A stretch of DNA of 57,929 nt from CAZONU01 sp965370045 (GTDB lineage: Bacteria > Planctomycetota > SZUA-567 > JAKLDR01). The translations under genes and the position numbers were made by a program. The DNA lies in contig CBDUSI010000010.1 of assembly GCA_965370045.1 (NCBI GenBank), positions 1-57,929 of the forward strand, given 5' to 3'. Below are positions 47,826 to 56,889 of this stretch, piece after piece; within the stretch, counting starts at the first letter, position 1; the number at the start of each line of letters is the position of its first letter. The notes under the pieces are model-generated. The model made no database searches, was not told where the DNA came from, and was given only the letters and a program-made list of their open reading frames with translations.

Positions 47826-48496
47826 GCCGAGCGCCCAAGATCGCCTGCGTGATCCCCGCTCTCAACGAAGAGAAGTCCGTCGGCGAGGTGATCACCGGCT
47901 GCCGCCGCCACATAGAAACCGTCTACGTGGTCGACGACGGCTCCATCGACGCCACCGCCGAGCGGGCCCGCGCCGCCGGCGCCGAGGTTATCCGCCACGA
48001 AACCAACCTCGGCAAGGGCCGGTCGCTGGACGACGGCATGGGCCGCGCCGCGGCCGACGGCTTCGAAGCGGTAATCTTCCTCGACGCAGACGGCCAGCAC
48101 GACCCCGCGGAGTTGCCCGCCTTCATGGCCGCCGCCGGGGGCGCGGACATCGTCCTGGGCTGCCGCAGTTTCGATGCGCAGAAGATGCCCTTCGCCCGCC
48201 GCAACACCAACCGCGCCATGCGCTGGGTGCTCTCGCGCCTGGCCGGGCAGGAGTTGGGCGACACCCAGTCGGGCTACCGGCTGGTCCGCGCCGGGCTGTG
48301 GCCGAAGATACGCCCTCAGAGCGGGCGCTTCGCCGCCGAGAGCGAGATGCTGGTCAAGGCCGCGCGCGCCGGAGCGAAAATCGTCAACGTGCCCATCAGG
48401 ACCATTTACCTCCAGGGCCGCCGCAGCCACATCCGCCCGGTGCGCGACACCTGCCGGTTTCTGGCCATGGCGTTGCGCCTGATGTGTTCGAGGTAG
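47822..48496 (+). CDS. Family 2 glycosyltransferase (dolichol-phosphate mannosyltransferase-like)
   Basis: A 224-aa GT-A enzyme: KIACVIPALNEEKSVGEVIT, VYVVDDGSIDATA, IRHETNLGKGRSLDDGMGR, FLDADGQHDPAEL and DTQSGYRL. The short length and the DADGQHDP motif fit the DPM1/DPG-type that makes polyprenyl-phosphate sugars. The TTG at 47822 is chosen because it lies in a TTGA overlap with the acyltransferase stop; an ATG at 47765 would lie inside that gene. Confidence 0.82.
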   Translation: MSRAPKIACVIPALNEEKSVGEVITGCRRHIETVYVVDDGSIDATAERARAAGAEVIRHETNLGKGRSLDDGMGRAAADGFEAVIFLDADGQHDPAELPAFMAAAGGADIVLGCRSFDAQKMPFARRNTNRAMRWVLSRLAGQELGDTQSGYRLVRAGLWPKIRPQSGRFAAESEMLVKAARAGAKIVNVPIRTIYLQGRRSHIRPVRDTCRFLAMALRLMCSR

Positions 48497-48504
48497 ACGG
48501 GGCA

Positions 48505-49164
48505 ATGACGGATCTTCCCGACCTGGATTTCGGTTCGGCGCGCCAGGAGATGCTCCGCCTGGACATCGCCAAGCGGGGCGTCAAGGACCGCCGCGTCCTG
48601 GAGGCCGTCGGCCGGGTGCCCCGCGAGCGCTTCGTCAGCCCGGTGGACCTCGACGAGGCCTACGCGGACCGTCCCCTGGGCATCGGCTGCGGGCAGACCA
48701 TCAGCCAGCCCTACATCGTCGCGCTGATGACCGAGATGCTGAAGCTGGCCGGCCCCGAGCGCGTTCTGGAAATAGGCACCGGCAGCGGCTACCAGACCGC
48801 GCTCCTGGCCGAGCTGGCCGCGCAGGTCTACACCGTAGAACGCCACGCGGAACTCTCCGAGCGCGCACGGAAGACGCTGGCCGGACTGGATTACGGAAAC
48901 GTGGCTTTTCATGTCGGCGACGGCTCGCTGGGCTGGGCCGAGCACGCCCCCTACGACGCGATAATTGTCACCGCCGGCGCGCCACGGGTCCCGGAGAGCC
49001 TGAAGGCCCAGCTGGCCGACGGCGGGCGCCTGGTCGCCCCGATAGGCAAGCCCGGGCGCCAGACGCTGGTCAGCGTCACCCGCAAGGGCGACAAACTCAA
49101 GGAGAAAGCGGGTATCGACTGCATCTTCGTGCGGCTTATCGGCGAAGAAGGCCACGGGGAATAG
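48505..49164 (+). CDS. pcm: Protein-L-isoaspartate O-methyltransferase
   Basis: A 219-aa repair enzyme that methylates isoaspartyl residues of damaged proteins. Motif I is VLEIGTGSGYQTALLAEL; the active-site loop is CGQTISQPYIVALMTE; post-I is VYTVERHAEL; motif II is PYDAIIVTAGAP, and motif III is LKAQLADGGRLVAPIG. All residues needed for SAM binding are present. Eight nt after the preceding gene, probably co-transcribed. Confidence 0.95.
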   Translation: MTDLPDLDFGSARQEMLRLDIAKRGVKDRRVLEAVGRVPRERFVSPVDLDEAYADRPLGIGCGQTISQPYIVALMTEMLKLAGPERVLEIGTGSGYQTALLAELAAQVYTVERHAELSERARKTLAGLDYGNVAFHVGDGSLGWAEHAPYDAIIVTAGAPRVPESLKAQLADGGRLVAPIGKPGRQTLVSVTRKGDKLKEKAGIDCIFVRLIGEEGHGE

Positions 49165-49214
49165 CCCCCGCCCCCGCGCGGGCGAGCGCAGGTAGAATCC
49201 GCCGCCCGGCGCGC

Positions 49215-49220
49215 TATCAT
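49215..49220 (+). promoter_or_regulatory. Possible -10 box immediately before the ABC-F start codon
   Basis: TATCAT ends seven bases before the ATG at 49227. No convincing -35 box is seen 16-18 nt upstream; a TAGAAT occurs at 49193-49198. Confidence 0.25.
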
Positions 49221-49226
49221 ATCGCC

Positions 49227-51113
49227 ATGTCGTTAATCATCGCCGAGGGCGTCGCTCAGGAGTTCGGCGCGCAGGTCGTCTTCAGTAACGTTTCCTTTCG
49301 CATCGGCGAGGGCGACAGGATTGGCATGGTCGGGCCCAACGGCGAGGGCAAGACCACCCTGCTGCGCGTCGCCTGCGGCACTCTTGAGCCCACTCTCGGC
49401 GAGGTCCACCGCCGGCGGCGCTTGTCGGTCGGCTACCTGCCCCAGGACCCCCCGGCGCTGGCCGGCACGACGGTCCACGGGACTATGCTGGAGGTCTTCA
49501 CCGACCTGCGCGAGAAGGAAGCCGCGCTGGCCGATCTCGAAGGGGAAGTGGCCGGCGGCGGCGCGGCGGAGCTGGAGCGCTACGGCGCGGCCCAGGCGGA
49601 GTTCGAGCACCTGGGGGGCTACGGGTACAACCTGCGCATCGAGCAGGTGTTGACCGGCCTCGAGTTCCCCCGCGATATGTGGCCGCGGCCGCTGGCCGAG
49701 CTCAGCGGCGGCGAGCGCACCCGCGCGTACCTGGCCAGGCTGCTGCTGGCCGCGCCGGACGTCCTGCTGCTCGACGAGCCCACCAACCACCTGGACCTCG
49801 ACTCCGTGGAGTGGCTGGAGCACTGGCTGGACTCCTTCGAGGGCGCGCTGGTGGCGGTGAGCCACGACCGCTGGTTCCTGGACCGGGTCACCGAGCGCAC
49901 CTGGGAGATGGCCTCCGGCGGGCTGGAGGTTTATCGAGGAAATTACAGCTCGTACCTCGTCCAGCGCGCCGAGCGCCACCAGGCGCGCCTGAACCTCTGG
50001 GAGGAGCAGCGGGAGCACATCCGCAAGACCGAGGACTTCATCGCCCGGCACCACGCCGGCCAGCGCACCAAGGAGGCCCAGGGCCGCCAGGCGCACCTCG
50101 ACAAGTTCCTGGAGCGGGAGGCCATCGAGCGGCCGCGCTTCCAGGACGTCATCCACCTCCGACTGCCCGAGCCGGAGCGCACCGGCGACTTCGTCCTGCG
50201 CGCAGAAAACCTGTCGGTGGGCTTCGACGCACCGCTTCTTAACGTGAAAGAGCTGGAGGTGGAGCGCGGCCAGCGCGTGGCCATCGTGGGAGCCAACGGC
50301 AGCGGCAAGACCACCCTGCTGCGCACCCTGCTGGGCGAGCTGCCGCCGCTGGCCGGCGAGGTCCGCCCCGGGGCCAAGGTCAAGACCGGCTACCTCTCCC
50401 AGACCCACGCGGAGCTCGACCCGGAGATGAGCGCGATCGATGCCGTGCTGGCCGTCGCCCCACCGGACACCCGGCAGGAGCGAGCCCGCACGCTGCTGGG
50501 CAGCCTGCTGATCTCCGGCGACGAGGCCCTCAAGCGCGTCTCGCAGCTCAGCGGCGGGCAGAAGAGCCGCGTGCTCCTGGCCCGGCTGGTCATGCAGAAC
50601 GTCAACGTGCTGATGCTCGACGAGCCCACCAACCACCTGGACATCCCCTCGACGGAGATCATCCAGAAGACCCTGGAGGGCTTCGCCGGCACGGTGATCC
50701 TGGTCAGCCACGACCGCTACCTGGTCGGGGCGGTGGCCACTCACGTCTGGGCCATCGACGGCGGCGAGCTGCGCGCGGTGCGCGGTGGCTGGGAGGAGTA
50801 CCTCGCCTGGCGCGAGGAGCGCCGCGGGCGCGCGCCCGAAGAGGGCAAGAAGGAGTCCCGCGGCGCGGCCTACCGCCGGGCCCGCCGGCAGGACAATCGC
50901 CTGCGCACCCTGCGCCGCAAGCACGAGCGCCTGGAGAACGAAATCGGCAAAGTCGAGACCGAGCTGGCCGGGCTCTACGCGGAGATAACCGCCGCGGGCG
51001 AGGCCGGGGAGCTGGCCCGCGTGGAGAGCCTGGGCAAGGAGTACGCCGGGAAGGACGCGCACCTCAAGGAAATGTGGGAGGAGTGGGCGCGGACCGGCGA
51101 GGAGTTGGAGTAG
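49227..51113 (+). CDS. ABC-F family ATPase
   Basis: A 628-aa soluble protein with two ATP-binding domains and no membrane part; ABC-F proteins act on the ribosome (translation factors or target protection). First domain: GPNGEGKTT near 36, LSGGERTR near 157, LLLDEPTNHLDLDS. Second domain: GANGSGKTT near 354, LSGGQKSR near 440, LMLDEPTNHLDIPS. Both Walker B motifs end in the catalytic Glu. The inter-domain linker is about 80 residues, and the C-terminal 85 residues are coiled coil as in Uup. Not assigned to a single subgroup. Confidence 0.93.
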   Translation: MSLIIAEGVAQEFGAQVVFSNVSFRIGEGDRIGMVGPNGEGKTTLLRVACGTLEPTLGEVHRRRRLSVGYLPQDPPALAGTTVHGTMLEVFTDLREKEAALADLEGEVAGGGAAELERYGAAQAEFEHLGGYGYNLRIEQVLTGLEFPRDMWPRPLAELSGGERTRAYLARLLLAAPDVLLLDEPTNHLDLDSVEWLEHWLDSFEGALVAVSHDRWFLDRVTERTWEMASGGLEVYRGNYSSYLVQRAERHQARLNLWEEQREHIRKTEDFIARHHAGQRTKEAQGRQAHLDKFLEREAIERPRFQDVIHLRLPEPERTGDFVLRAENLSVGFDAPLLNVKELEVERGQRVAIVGANGSGKTTLLRTLLGELPPLAGEVRPGAKVKTGYLSQTHAELDPEMSAIDAVLAVAPPDTRQERARTLLGSLLISGDEALKRVSQLSGGQKSRVLLARLVMQNVNVLMLDEPTNHLDIPSTEIIQKTLEGFAGTVILVSHDRYLVGAVATHVWAIDGGELRAVRGGWEEYLAWREERRGRAPEEGKKESRGAAYRRARRQDNRLRTLRRKHERLENEIGKVETELAGLYAEITAAGEAGELARVESLGKEYAGKDAHLKEMWEEWARTGEELE

Positions 51114-51144
51114 GGCGTACTGATCACCTCCTCAGAACAGAAAA

Positions 51145-51170
51145 GCGGCCGGCCCGTCCGGACCGGCCGC
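51145..51170. terminator. Intrinsic terminator of the 51191 gene
   Basis: GCGGCCGG (51145-51152) pairs with CCGGCCGC (51163-51170); on the reverse strand TTTTC follows, so it terminates the secreted-repeat protein gene. It may also serve the ABC-F gene. Confidence 0.75.
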
Positions 51171-51190
51171 CGCTTGCGTTGCGAATTCGA

Positions 51191-52063
51191 CTACTTCTTG
51201 GGCGCTTTCTTGAGCGCCGCCAGCTTCTTCCCGGCCTCCTTGGCGTACTCCGTGCCGGGGTACTTCCTGATCAGCTTTTCGTATAGCGCGCGGGCCTGAG
51301 CGGGGAGCTTGTTCGCCTCGTAGTTGCGGGCCATGAGCATCAGCTTGGGACACTCCTCGTCGGCGGCCGCGGAGGCGCCCTCCTTGACGGCCTTGGCGAT
51401 CTCCTCGTCGGCCATCATGGCCTTGAGACGCAGCTTGGCCTTGAGGGCCTGCACGCTCTCCGGGAACTTCTTCATGACCGCGGCGTAGGCGGCGGCGGCC
51501 TGGGGGTACTTGGCGGCCTTGTCCAACTCCTCGGCCTCCAGCAGAGCCACCGCGGCGGCCACCCGGGGGTTGGCCCTCAGGGTTACCAGGAGATCGCCGG
51601 CCCCCTCGGCGGACTTGCAGTAGGGGAACTTCTCGAGCAGCAGCTTGACGATGTCCAGGGCCTCGGCCCCCTTGCCCTTCAGCCGGGCCAGCTTGGCCTC
51701 CTCCAGCTTGGAGCTGGCCATCTTCTCCATCTCCAGGAGCCGCGCGCGGGCCTTCGCGGCGTAGCCGGCCGCGCCCTTGACGTCCTTGCAGGCAGCCACG
51801 TCGATGAACTGCTCGTAGGCCCCCGTGAAGTTCTCGGCCTTGAAGGCCGCCTCGCCTTCCTTGTAGGCTCCGGCCACCAGCGAGAGGCTGGCCTTGCCGG
51901 GGGTGAGCTTGCCCCTGCGCGAGGTCTTGCCGCGCTTGGCCATGCGCTCCTTGATCTTCTTCATCTGCTCCTCGGTGAGCCTGCGACCGCCACGCTCCCG
52001 GGCACCGGCGGCGCCGGCCGCGGCAATCACCGCTACCAAACCAATGACTGCAAAGCAACGCAT
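51191..52063 (-). CDS. Secreted helical-repeat (TPR-like) protein
   Basis: A 290-aa protein with signal peptide (MRCFAVIGLVAVIAAAGAAG) and Lys/Arg-rich stretch, then repeated helical pairs with the TPR-like YPQAAAAYAAVMKKFPESVQ and ALYEKLIRKYPGTEYAKEA, and the LLEKFPYCKSAEGAGDLL stretch. It may bind other proteins, as BamD- or YbgF-type proteins do. The ATG at 52063 is chosen since GGAGG is 8 nt upstream; the ATG at 52069 would be only 2 nt from it. A reverse-strand -10-like TATAAT lies at 52134-52129. Confidence 0.75.
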   Translation of the reverse strand: MRCFAVIGLVAVIAAAGAAGARERGGRRLTEEQMKKIKERMAKRGKTSRRGKLTPGKASLSLVAGAYKEGEAAFKAENFTGAYEQFIDVAACKDVKGAAGYAAKARARLLEMEKMASSKLEEAKLARLKGKGAEALDIVKLLLEKFPYCKSAEGAGDLLVTLRANPRVAAAVALLEAEELDKAAKYPQAAAAYAAVMKKFPESVQALKAKLRLKAMMADEEIAKAVKEGASAAADEECPKLMLMARNYEANKLPAQARALYEKLIRKYPGTEYAKEAGKKLAALKKAPKK

Positions 52064-52168
52064 AATCATGTCCTCCCCACGAGGCCCGGGCGAGTGACTC
52101 TGGCCCGCCTCAGCCTATTCACCTGTATATTATACCCCTCAACGGGTCGCCGGGGAACGGCAAAAAGC

Positions 52169-53380
52169 TCAGCCTTTGATGATCTCGCGGGTCACCGCGG
52201 TGGCGAAGCTGCCCGCCGGAAGGCCGAACGAAAGGCGCAGGGCGGGACCGTCATCCGTCTCTATTGCAGCGACTTGCGTCTCGCCCAGGGGGACGCGCAA
52301 TGCCCGGCGCTCGCCGCGGGCCTTGAGGGCCAGCTTGCCTTTGAAACCGTCAAGCTCCAGGCCGGAGCCGGCCAGCACCCGGCGCTCAAGCTCGCCGGGG
52401 ACGCCGGAGGCCAGGGGCGCCTTGTATCCGAACATGGGGCCCGAGGGGCTGATCTCGAAGGCCGCGGCGCGGCGGGCCTCGGCCGCGGCGTCGGTCACCT
52501 TGAAGACCGCGCCGTTGCGGTGCAGGTAGGCCAGGTCGCCGGTCTCGAGCACGTCGAGGTCCGCCACGCGCGCGGTCAGGACCGCGTTGAAGAGCCGCGA
52601 CTGGCAGGCCGAAACGAAGAGAAAGCGCAGCCGCTTGGGCCAGGCGTTCAGCGCCCGTTCCGGGGTCGCCCCCCCGGCCAGCATCCCCAGGGCCTTGCAC
52701 GCGGGGCGGTCGCCGCGCGGCCAGGCGGCCAGCGCCTCGCGGTAGCTGCCGGCCTCGAAGAGCTCGCGGGCGGCCGCGTCGGCCTCGCCGGCGCGCGGCG
52801 CGCCGAGCAGCACCCCGAGCGCGCCGCGGGCGGAGCCGCACACCATCTCGCGGCCGACCAGGTCGGAGTTGCCGCGCTTCCCGAAGCGCTGCTCGCCGAA
52901 GTAATTGGGCGCGCCGCGCCGCGCCAGCACGTCGAGGACCGCGCGGGCCTTCTCCACTGCGTTCTCGCCGACCCCGCGGACCACGATCTCGAAGCGGTTG
53001 CCGGCCAGGTGACCGGTCTTGAGCCGGTTCCCGTGGCGGGCGACGTCCAGCAGCTTGAGGCCGGGAGCTTCCAGGCGCCAGGCTTCCTTCTCGGCCAGGC
53101 GCGGGACCGAGAACCACTGGCGGGTGACCGCCCGGGCGTCCTTGTGGCCGGCGAAGCCGAAGTCGTGCTCGCGGACGCCCAGCGCGCGGGCCATGCGCCG
53201 GACGGCCTCAATGGTGGAGATTCCGGTCTTCTCCACGAAGAGGTAGGCGTGCTCCCCGCCGCCGGAGGCCTCGTACAGCGGGACCTCCTCGACGACGAAA
53301 TCCTCGATGCGCTCACGAATGCGCCCGCCGGTGCCGGGCAACTCAGCGGTCAGGCAGGGCCGGTCTGGGTTCTGATCCAA
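52169..53380 (-). CDS. truD: tRNA pseudouridine synthase D
   Basis: A 403-aa enzyme that makes pseudouridine 13 in tRNA. RIRERIEDFVVEEVPLYEAS lies near the N-terminus; GFAGHKDARAVTRQWFSV holds the catalytic Asp near 81; then LKTGHLAGNRFEIVVR and NYFGEQRFG. The TRUD insertion domain follows (about 150-310). I prefer the TTG at 53380 to the GTG at 53398 because GGGAGAA is well spaced for it and the promoter -10 lies directly before 53398. Confidence 0.93.
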   Translation of the reverse strand: MDQNPDRPCLTAELPGTGGRIRERIEDFVVEEVPLYEASGGGEHAYLFVEKTGISTIEAVRRMARALGVREHDFGFAGHKDARAVTRQWFSVPRLAEKEAWRLEAPGLKLLDVARHGNRLKTGHLAGNRFEIVVRGVGENAVEKARAVLDVLARRGAPNYFGEQRFGKRGNSDLVGREMVCGSARGALGVLLGAPRAGEADAAARELFEAGSYREALAAWPRGDRPACKALGMLAGGATPERALNAWPKRLRFLFVSACQSRLFNAVLTARVADLDVLETGDLAYLHRNGAVFKVTDAAAEARRAAAFEISPSGPMFGYKAPLASGVPGELERRVLAGSGLELDGFKGKLALKARGERRALRVPLGETQVAAIETDDGPALRLSFGLPAGSFATAVTREIIKG

Positions 53381-53398
53381 GCGTTTCTCCCGACGCAC

Positions 53399-53426
53399 AG
53401 TATACGGGCAGCGGGCGGGGGAGCAA
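53399..53426 (-). promoter_or_regulatory. Promoter of truD
   Basis: On the reverse strand: TTGCTC (53426-53421), a 16-nt spacer and TATACT (53404-53399). Transcription would start near 53392, inside the frame of the longer GTG-start reading, which supports the downstream TTG start. Confidence 0.5.
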
Positions 53427-53466
53427 ACGGAATGGCGTCAGCCTGGCCGGGGCGGGCCGTTCGGCT

Positions 53467-54639
53467 TCACGGCGCCACGAAATCGACGCGGTTGGAGAGC
53501 AGCAGGACAGGTTCCTGCCAATCACCCATCGCCGCTGCCAAGCGTTCATGCGCCGGAAGCACCAGCCTCCAACCGTGTTTGCAGTACAGTATCTGGAGGC
53601 CTATCTTGTCGCCCTTCGCGGCGCCCAGCCTGCCAGGGTCAAAATCCATGCGAAGCAGGAGCTTCCTGCCCTTTATTACCGCGCCGTTCTGATCCGCGTA
53701 AGCCCGCATCTGCTCCGGGACATACGGCCTGTCATTCACCCACCAGCGCGTCAGAAAATGCCAGTCCGGCCTGGCGGTGATGATTTCCGTCTTCGAGCTA
53801 ACGAGAAGGTCCTTGCCCTTGAGCTTGACCGTGAGCGTACCGTCCGGCTTGGCGGGTGCGAGCCTCGGTAGCGCCTCCGACCCAGGTTTCCTGACCTGTC
53901 GGCCGTTGAGCGTTCCCTCGAAAGCGATGGGCATCATGCCGTTCCAATGCGGTATCGCGACTCCATCGCGGCGGTTGGCCACGCGGCCAACGGTATCGTA
54001 CTCGCCATCGGCGCGTTCCTCCAACGCGTAGACGTGGCTGGGTGCCCAAGGCATCCAGGGATGGTACGCGTCTCCGGTGCCCACAACGGTCGCGGCTGCC
54101 AGTTCGCTGCCGTCGAGCGCGTACAGGCGGACGTGGTGCTTTCCCGTTCGAGCTATGGGGATTGCCCTGACGAACAGGATCCTTGAAGCCCTGAACCCGG
54201 CGGGAGGCCGCCAGGCGTGTTGGGCGTGTACCCCCGCGCTCTTCCCGCCTTCCTCGCGAGCAACCGATACCCGGACCGGTCCCAGCCGGTTGGTCCCCTT
54301 CCATCGGGAGGGAAGTCTGTAGCCCTCCGCAAGACAGTAGAGCAGGACGCCGCTTCTCCGGGGCGCGCTCAGGGACTCTATTCCCAGCCTGACGGTGCCC
54401 CCGCCGTCCAACTCCACGGCCGGCTGCTTCAGGAGGTCCCCCCAGGTCCTGACGACGCCAACGGGCTTGACTCTTTCACCCTTCGCTTCAGGTCCAACCT
54501 CGTGGGCCTCGCCGTTCCGCGGGTCGGCGGCAGGGACCACGCGCCCGGGGAGGAGCTTCGCCGCGATGGCGGCTGCGGTTACCAGCCCGATGACCACCAG
54601 CGCAGCGGACGCTTTGAGCACTCTCCTGTCGCTTGCCAT
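53467..54639 (-). CDS. Anchored protein of unknown function
   Basis: A 390-aa protein with an N-terminal anchor (VLKASAALVVIGLVTAAAIA). The soluble part contains two beta-rich regions with WRPPAGFRASRILFVRAIPI and MPWAPSHVYALEERADGEYD; Trp-rich segments such as ARPDWHFLTRWWVND resemble beta-sandwich ligand-binding domains. No known family. The ATG at 54639 has a GGAG at suitable spacing; the ATG at 54651 is possible. Less GC-biased than FapA next door. Confidence 0.65.
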   Translation of the reverse strand: MASDRRVLKASAALVVIGLVTAAAIAAKLLPGRVVPAADPRNGEAHEVGPEAKGERVKPVGVVRTWGDLLKQPAVELDGGGTVRLGIESLSAPRRSGVLLYCLAEGYRLPSRWKGTNRLGPVRVSVAREEGGKSAGVHAQHAWRPPAGFRASRILFVRAIPIARTGKHHVRLYALDGSELAAATVVGTGDAYHPWMPWAPSHVYALEERADGEYDTVGRVANRRDGVAIPHWNGMMPIAFEGTLNGRQVRKPGSEALPRLAPAKPDGTLTVKLKGKDLLVSSKTEIITARPDWHFLTRWWVNDRPYVPEQMRAYADQNGAVIKGRKLLLRMDFDPGRLGAAKGDKIGLQILYCKHGWRLVLPAHERLAAAMGDWQEPVLLLSNRVDFVAP

Positions 54640-54780
54640 GAGGGTCTCCATCACTTCGCAGCCGACGGCCGTTGGCTCCGTAGTTAGACGGAGCGATTCT
54701 CGGGAAAGTTCGTTCAAAAACCGGCGGCATGCGCATCCATCCTGTGTCCCGGCGGTCAGACCCTCCTTCGCCTGCGCACA

Positions 54781-54810
54781 TTGACAGACGCCCCCATCCC
54801 AGCCTATACT
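54781..54810 (+). promoter_or_regulatory. Promoter of the FapA-like gene
   Basis: TTGACA (54781-54786), 18 nt and TATACT (54805-54810), 23 nt before the ATG at 54833. Confidence 0.7.
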
Positions 54811-54832
54811 TGTTCTCGAAAGGGCAAGTCGC

Positions 54833-56347
54833 ATGGCGAAAAGCGGGGCCGCGTGGGGCGCGGGGCAGGCCCGTCGGACGCTCTTCGAGGACCGCTCGGA
54901 GGGGCGGGTGCTGCGCGCCTGGGTAACGGGCGACGGCGCCACCGCGGGGCTGGACTGCCAGGTCCTGGCCAGGGGCTGGCCGGAGGCCACCGCCGCGAAG
55001 CTCACCGCACTCTTTGAGCACCACCGGGTGGTCCACGGCCTGGACAGCGCGGCGCTGGAGTCCGTGGCCGCCACGGCCCGGGCCGGCCGGGGCTCCACCG
55101 GCCGAGTGGTGGCCCGGGGCACGCCCCCCGAGCCCGGGCGCGACGGCGCCCTGGAGTTCATCGTCCGGCCCTCCAACGAGGGGGCCCGCTACGAGAAGGA
55201 CGCCGACAGCGGGCGCATCGACTACCGCGAGACCAACCTGATCGAAAACGTGCTGGCCGGCGAGCCGGTGGCCATCGAGATACCGCCCCGCCCGGGGACC
55301 GACGGCCAGGACGTCTTCGGCCGGCCGGCGACGGCCCCCGAGGGAAACCGCGCCGAGTTCAAGACCGGCGAGGGCGCCCGCTTCGACGACCAGAGCCGCC
55401 AGGTCCTGGCCGAGTACGACGGCCGGGTGCTCTGGGAGCAGGGCATAGTCTCCGTCTCGCGCACTTTTCACGTGCGCGGCTCGGTGGACTACTCGGTCGG
55501 CAACATCGCCTTCGTCGGGGACGTGATAATCGACGGCGACGTGCTCGACGGCTTCAACGTGCGCGCCGGGGGGAACCTCACCGTCGGCGGCAACGTGGGC
55601 GCCTGCCAGCTGGACAGCGAGGGCGACCTGGTGGTCAAGGGCGGCGTCTTCGGCAAGGGCAAGGCCCGCCTGCGGGCCAAGGGGCGCCTGTCCGCGCGCT
55701 TCCTCAACGACTGCCGCGCAGAAAGCGCCGGGGTTCTGAGCGTCGAGCGCGAGGCGGTGGGCTCCACGATCTTCAGCAACCGCTGCCTGCTGATGCCCGA
55801 GGGACGGCTGGTCGGCGGATCGGTGAGCGCGCTGCGCGGCGTGGACGTGGGCATGCTGGGCTCGGCCCTGGGCGTGCTCACCCCGGTCGCCGCGGGCACC
55901 GACTACAACTTGGCCCGGCGCCAGGCCGAAATGGAGACGCGCATAACCGACGTGGACACCTCGGTGACCAAGATCGGCGGCTTCCTGGGACCGCTGCTCG
56001 GCGACCGCCGTAAGATGAGCCAGCTCATCGGCAAGCGGCGCGCCGACCTCGAGCGCCTGATGGGGGCCCTGCGCGGCCTGCGCGCCGAGCGCGCCGAGCT
56101 GGCCGGGCAGCTGGAGGAGATGGCCGAGGCCTCGCATCGCGGGGCGGTCCGCCAGATCAACGTGCGCAAGCAGATGAATCCGGGCGTGCTCATCGAGATG
56201 GGCGCGGTGCGCCATCGCGTCAAGCAGAAGGCCACCGGGCCGCTCTCCATCGTCGAGGACCGCGCCCGGGGATCGCTGCGCACCGAGGAGTTCCGGGAGC
56301 TGCCCGGCATTGAGAAGGGCGAAGACACCGGGGACGCGCTCACCTGA
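54833..56347 (+). CDS. FapA/DUF342-family protein
   Basis: A 504-aa protein of the FapA (DUF342) family. It holds an N-terminal helical region, then GRVVARGTPPEPGRDGALEF, IPPRPGTDGQDVFGRPATAP, a long repeated beta-helix (about 210-330; DVIIDGDVLDGFNVRAGGNL, GGNVGACQLDSEGDL) and a C-terminal coiled coil (about 360-450). Elsewhere the family is tied to flagellar or polar localisation, but no flagellar genes are near here; a polymer-binding or scaffold role is possible. Confidence 0.88.
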   Translation: MAKSGAAWGAGQARRTLFEDRSEGRVLRAWVTGDGATAGLDCQVLARGWPEATAAKLTALFEHHRVVHGLDSAALESVAATARAGRGSTGRVVARGTPPEPGRDGALEFIVRPSNEGARYEKDADSGRIDYRETNLIENVLAGEPVAIEIPPRPGTDGQDVFGRPATAPEGNRAEFKTGEGARFDDQSRQVLAEYDGRVLWEQGIVSVSRTFHVRGSVDYSVGNIAFVGDVIIDGDVLDGFNVRAGGNLTVGGNVGACQLDSEGDLVVKGGVFGKGKARLRAKGRLSARFLNDCRAESAGVLSVEREAVGSTIFSNRCLLMPEGRLVGGSVSALRGVDVGMLGSALGVLTPVAAGTDYNLARRQAEMETRITDVDTSVTKIGGFLGPLLGDRRKMSQLIGKRRADLERLMGALRGLRAERAELAGQLEEMAEASHRGAVRQINVRKQMNPGVLIEMGAVRHRVKQKATGPLSIVEDRARGSLRTEEFRELPGIEKGEDTGDALT

Positions 56348-56364
56348 GGAGACGGGAGGAAACA

Positions 56365-56889
56365 GTGACCATCAAGAGGGAGAAGAGCGGCGAGTACCTG
56401 GTCCTCGATCTCCAGGGCGACTTCCGCGGGGGAGAGGAGAGCTTCGCCGAGCTGCGGCGCACCGGGCACCAGGCCCTGGCCGAGAGCCCCTTCCTGGCCC
56501 TGGACTGCCGGCGCGTGACCTTCCTGGACAGCCAGACCCTGGGGCTGCTGGTGGAACTCCTGCGCTCGGCGCAGACCCGCGGGGGCGGGATGCTCCTGAT
56601 CGGGGTCACCGACCGCGTCGCCAAGTGGTTCGAACTCAGCGGGCTGGACCGCATATTCGAGATGGTCCCGGTCATCGACTCGATCCCCGGGGCCCGGCCG
56701 GCGAGCGCTCCCGCCCGGCACAAGGAGGTGCTCGACTCGGTGGACGTCGACCAGATGGTCACCGAGCTGCGGGCCGCCCTGGGCGAGGCCGACGAGCACG
56801 GCGCGCCCACCGAGCCCGGCCCGGGGGAGGGGGAGATGCTCACCGAGATCGAGCGCCTGCTGGGCTCGCTGGAAGAGGAACCCGGCTGA
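56365..56889 (+). CDS. STAS-domain (anti-sigma factor antagonist-like) protein
   Basis: A 174-aa protein. Residues 1-110 form a STAS domain: KSGEYLVLDLQGDFRGGEES, LDCRRVTFLDSQTLGLLVEL (phosphorylatable Ser56), then GGGMLLIGVTDRVAKWFEL. The C-terminal 60 residues are acidic and helical. The GTG start has GGAGG 7 nt upstream and follows FapA by 17 nt. Partner kinase and sigma factor genes are not visible in the window. Confidence 0.85.
   Translation: MTIKREKSGEYLVLDLQGDFRGGEESFAELRRTGHQALAESPFLALDCRRVTFLDSQTLGLLVELLRSAQTRGGGMLLIGVTDRVAKWFELSGLDRIFEMVPVIDSIPGARPASAPARHKEVLDSVDVDQMVTELRAALGEADEHGAPTEPGPGEGEMLTEIERLLGSLEEEPG

Noticed and set aside
49233..51062. 609-aa reverse frame opposite the ABC-F ATPase
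   Set aside because: The forward strand has two complete ATP-binding motifs.
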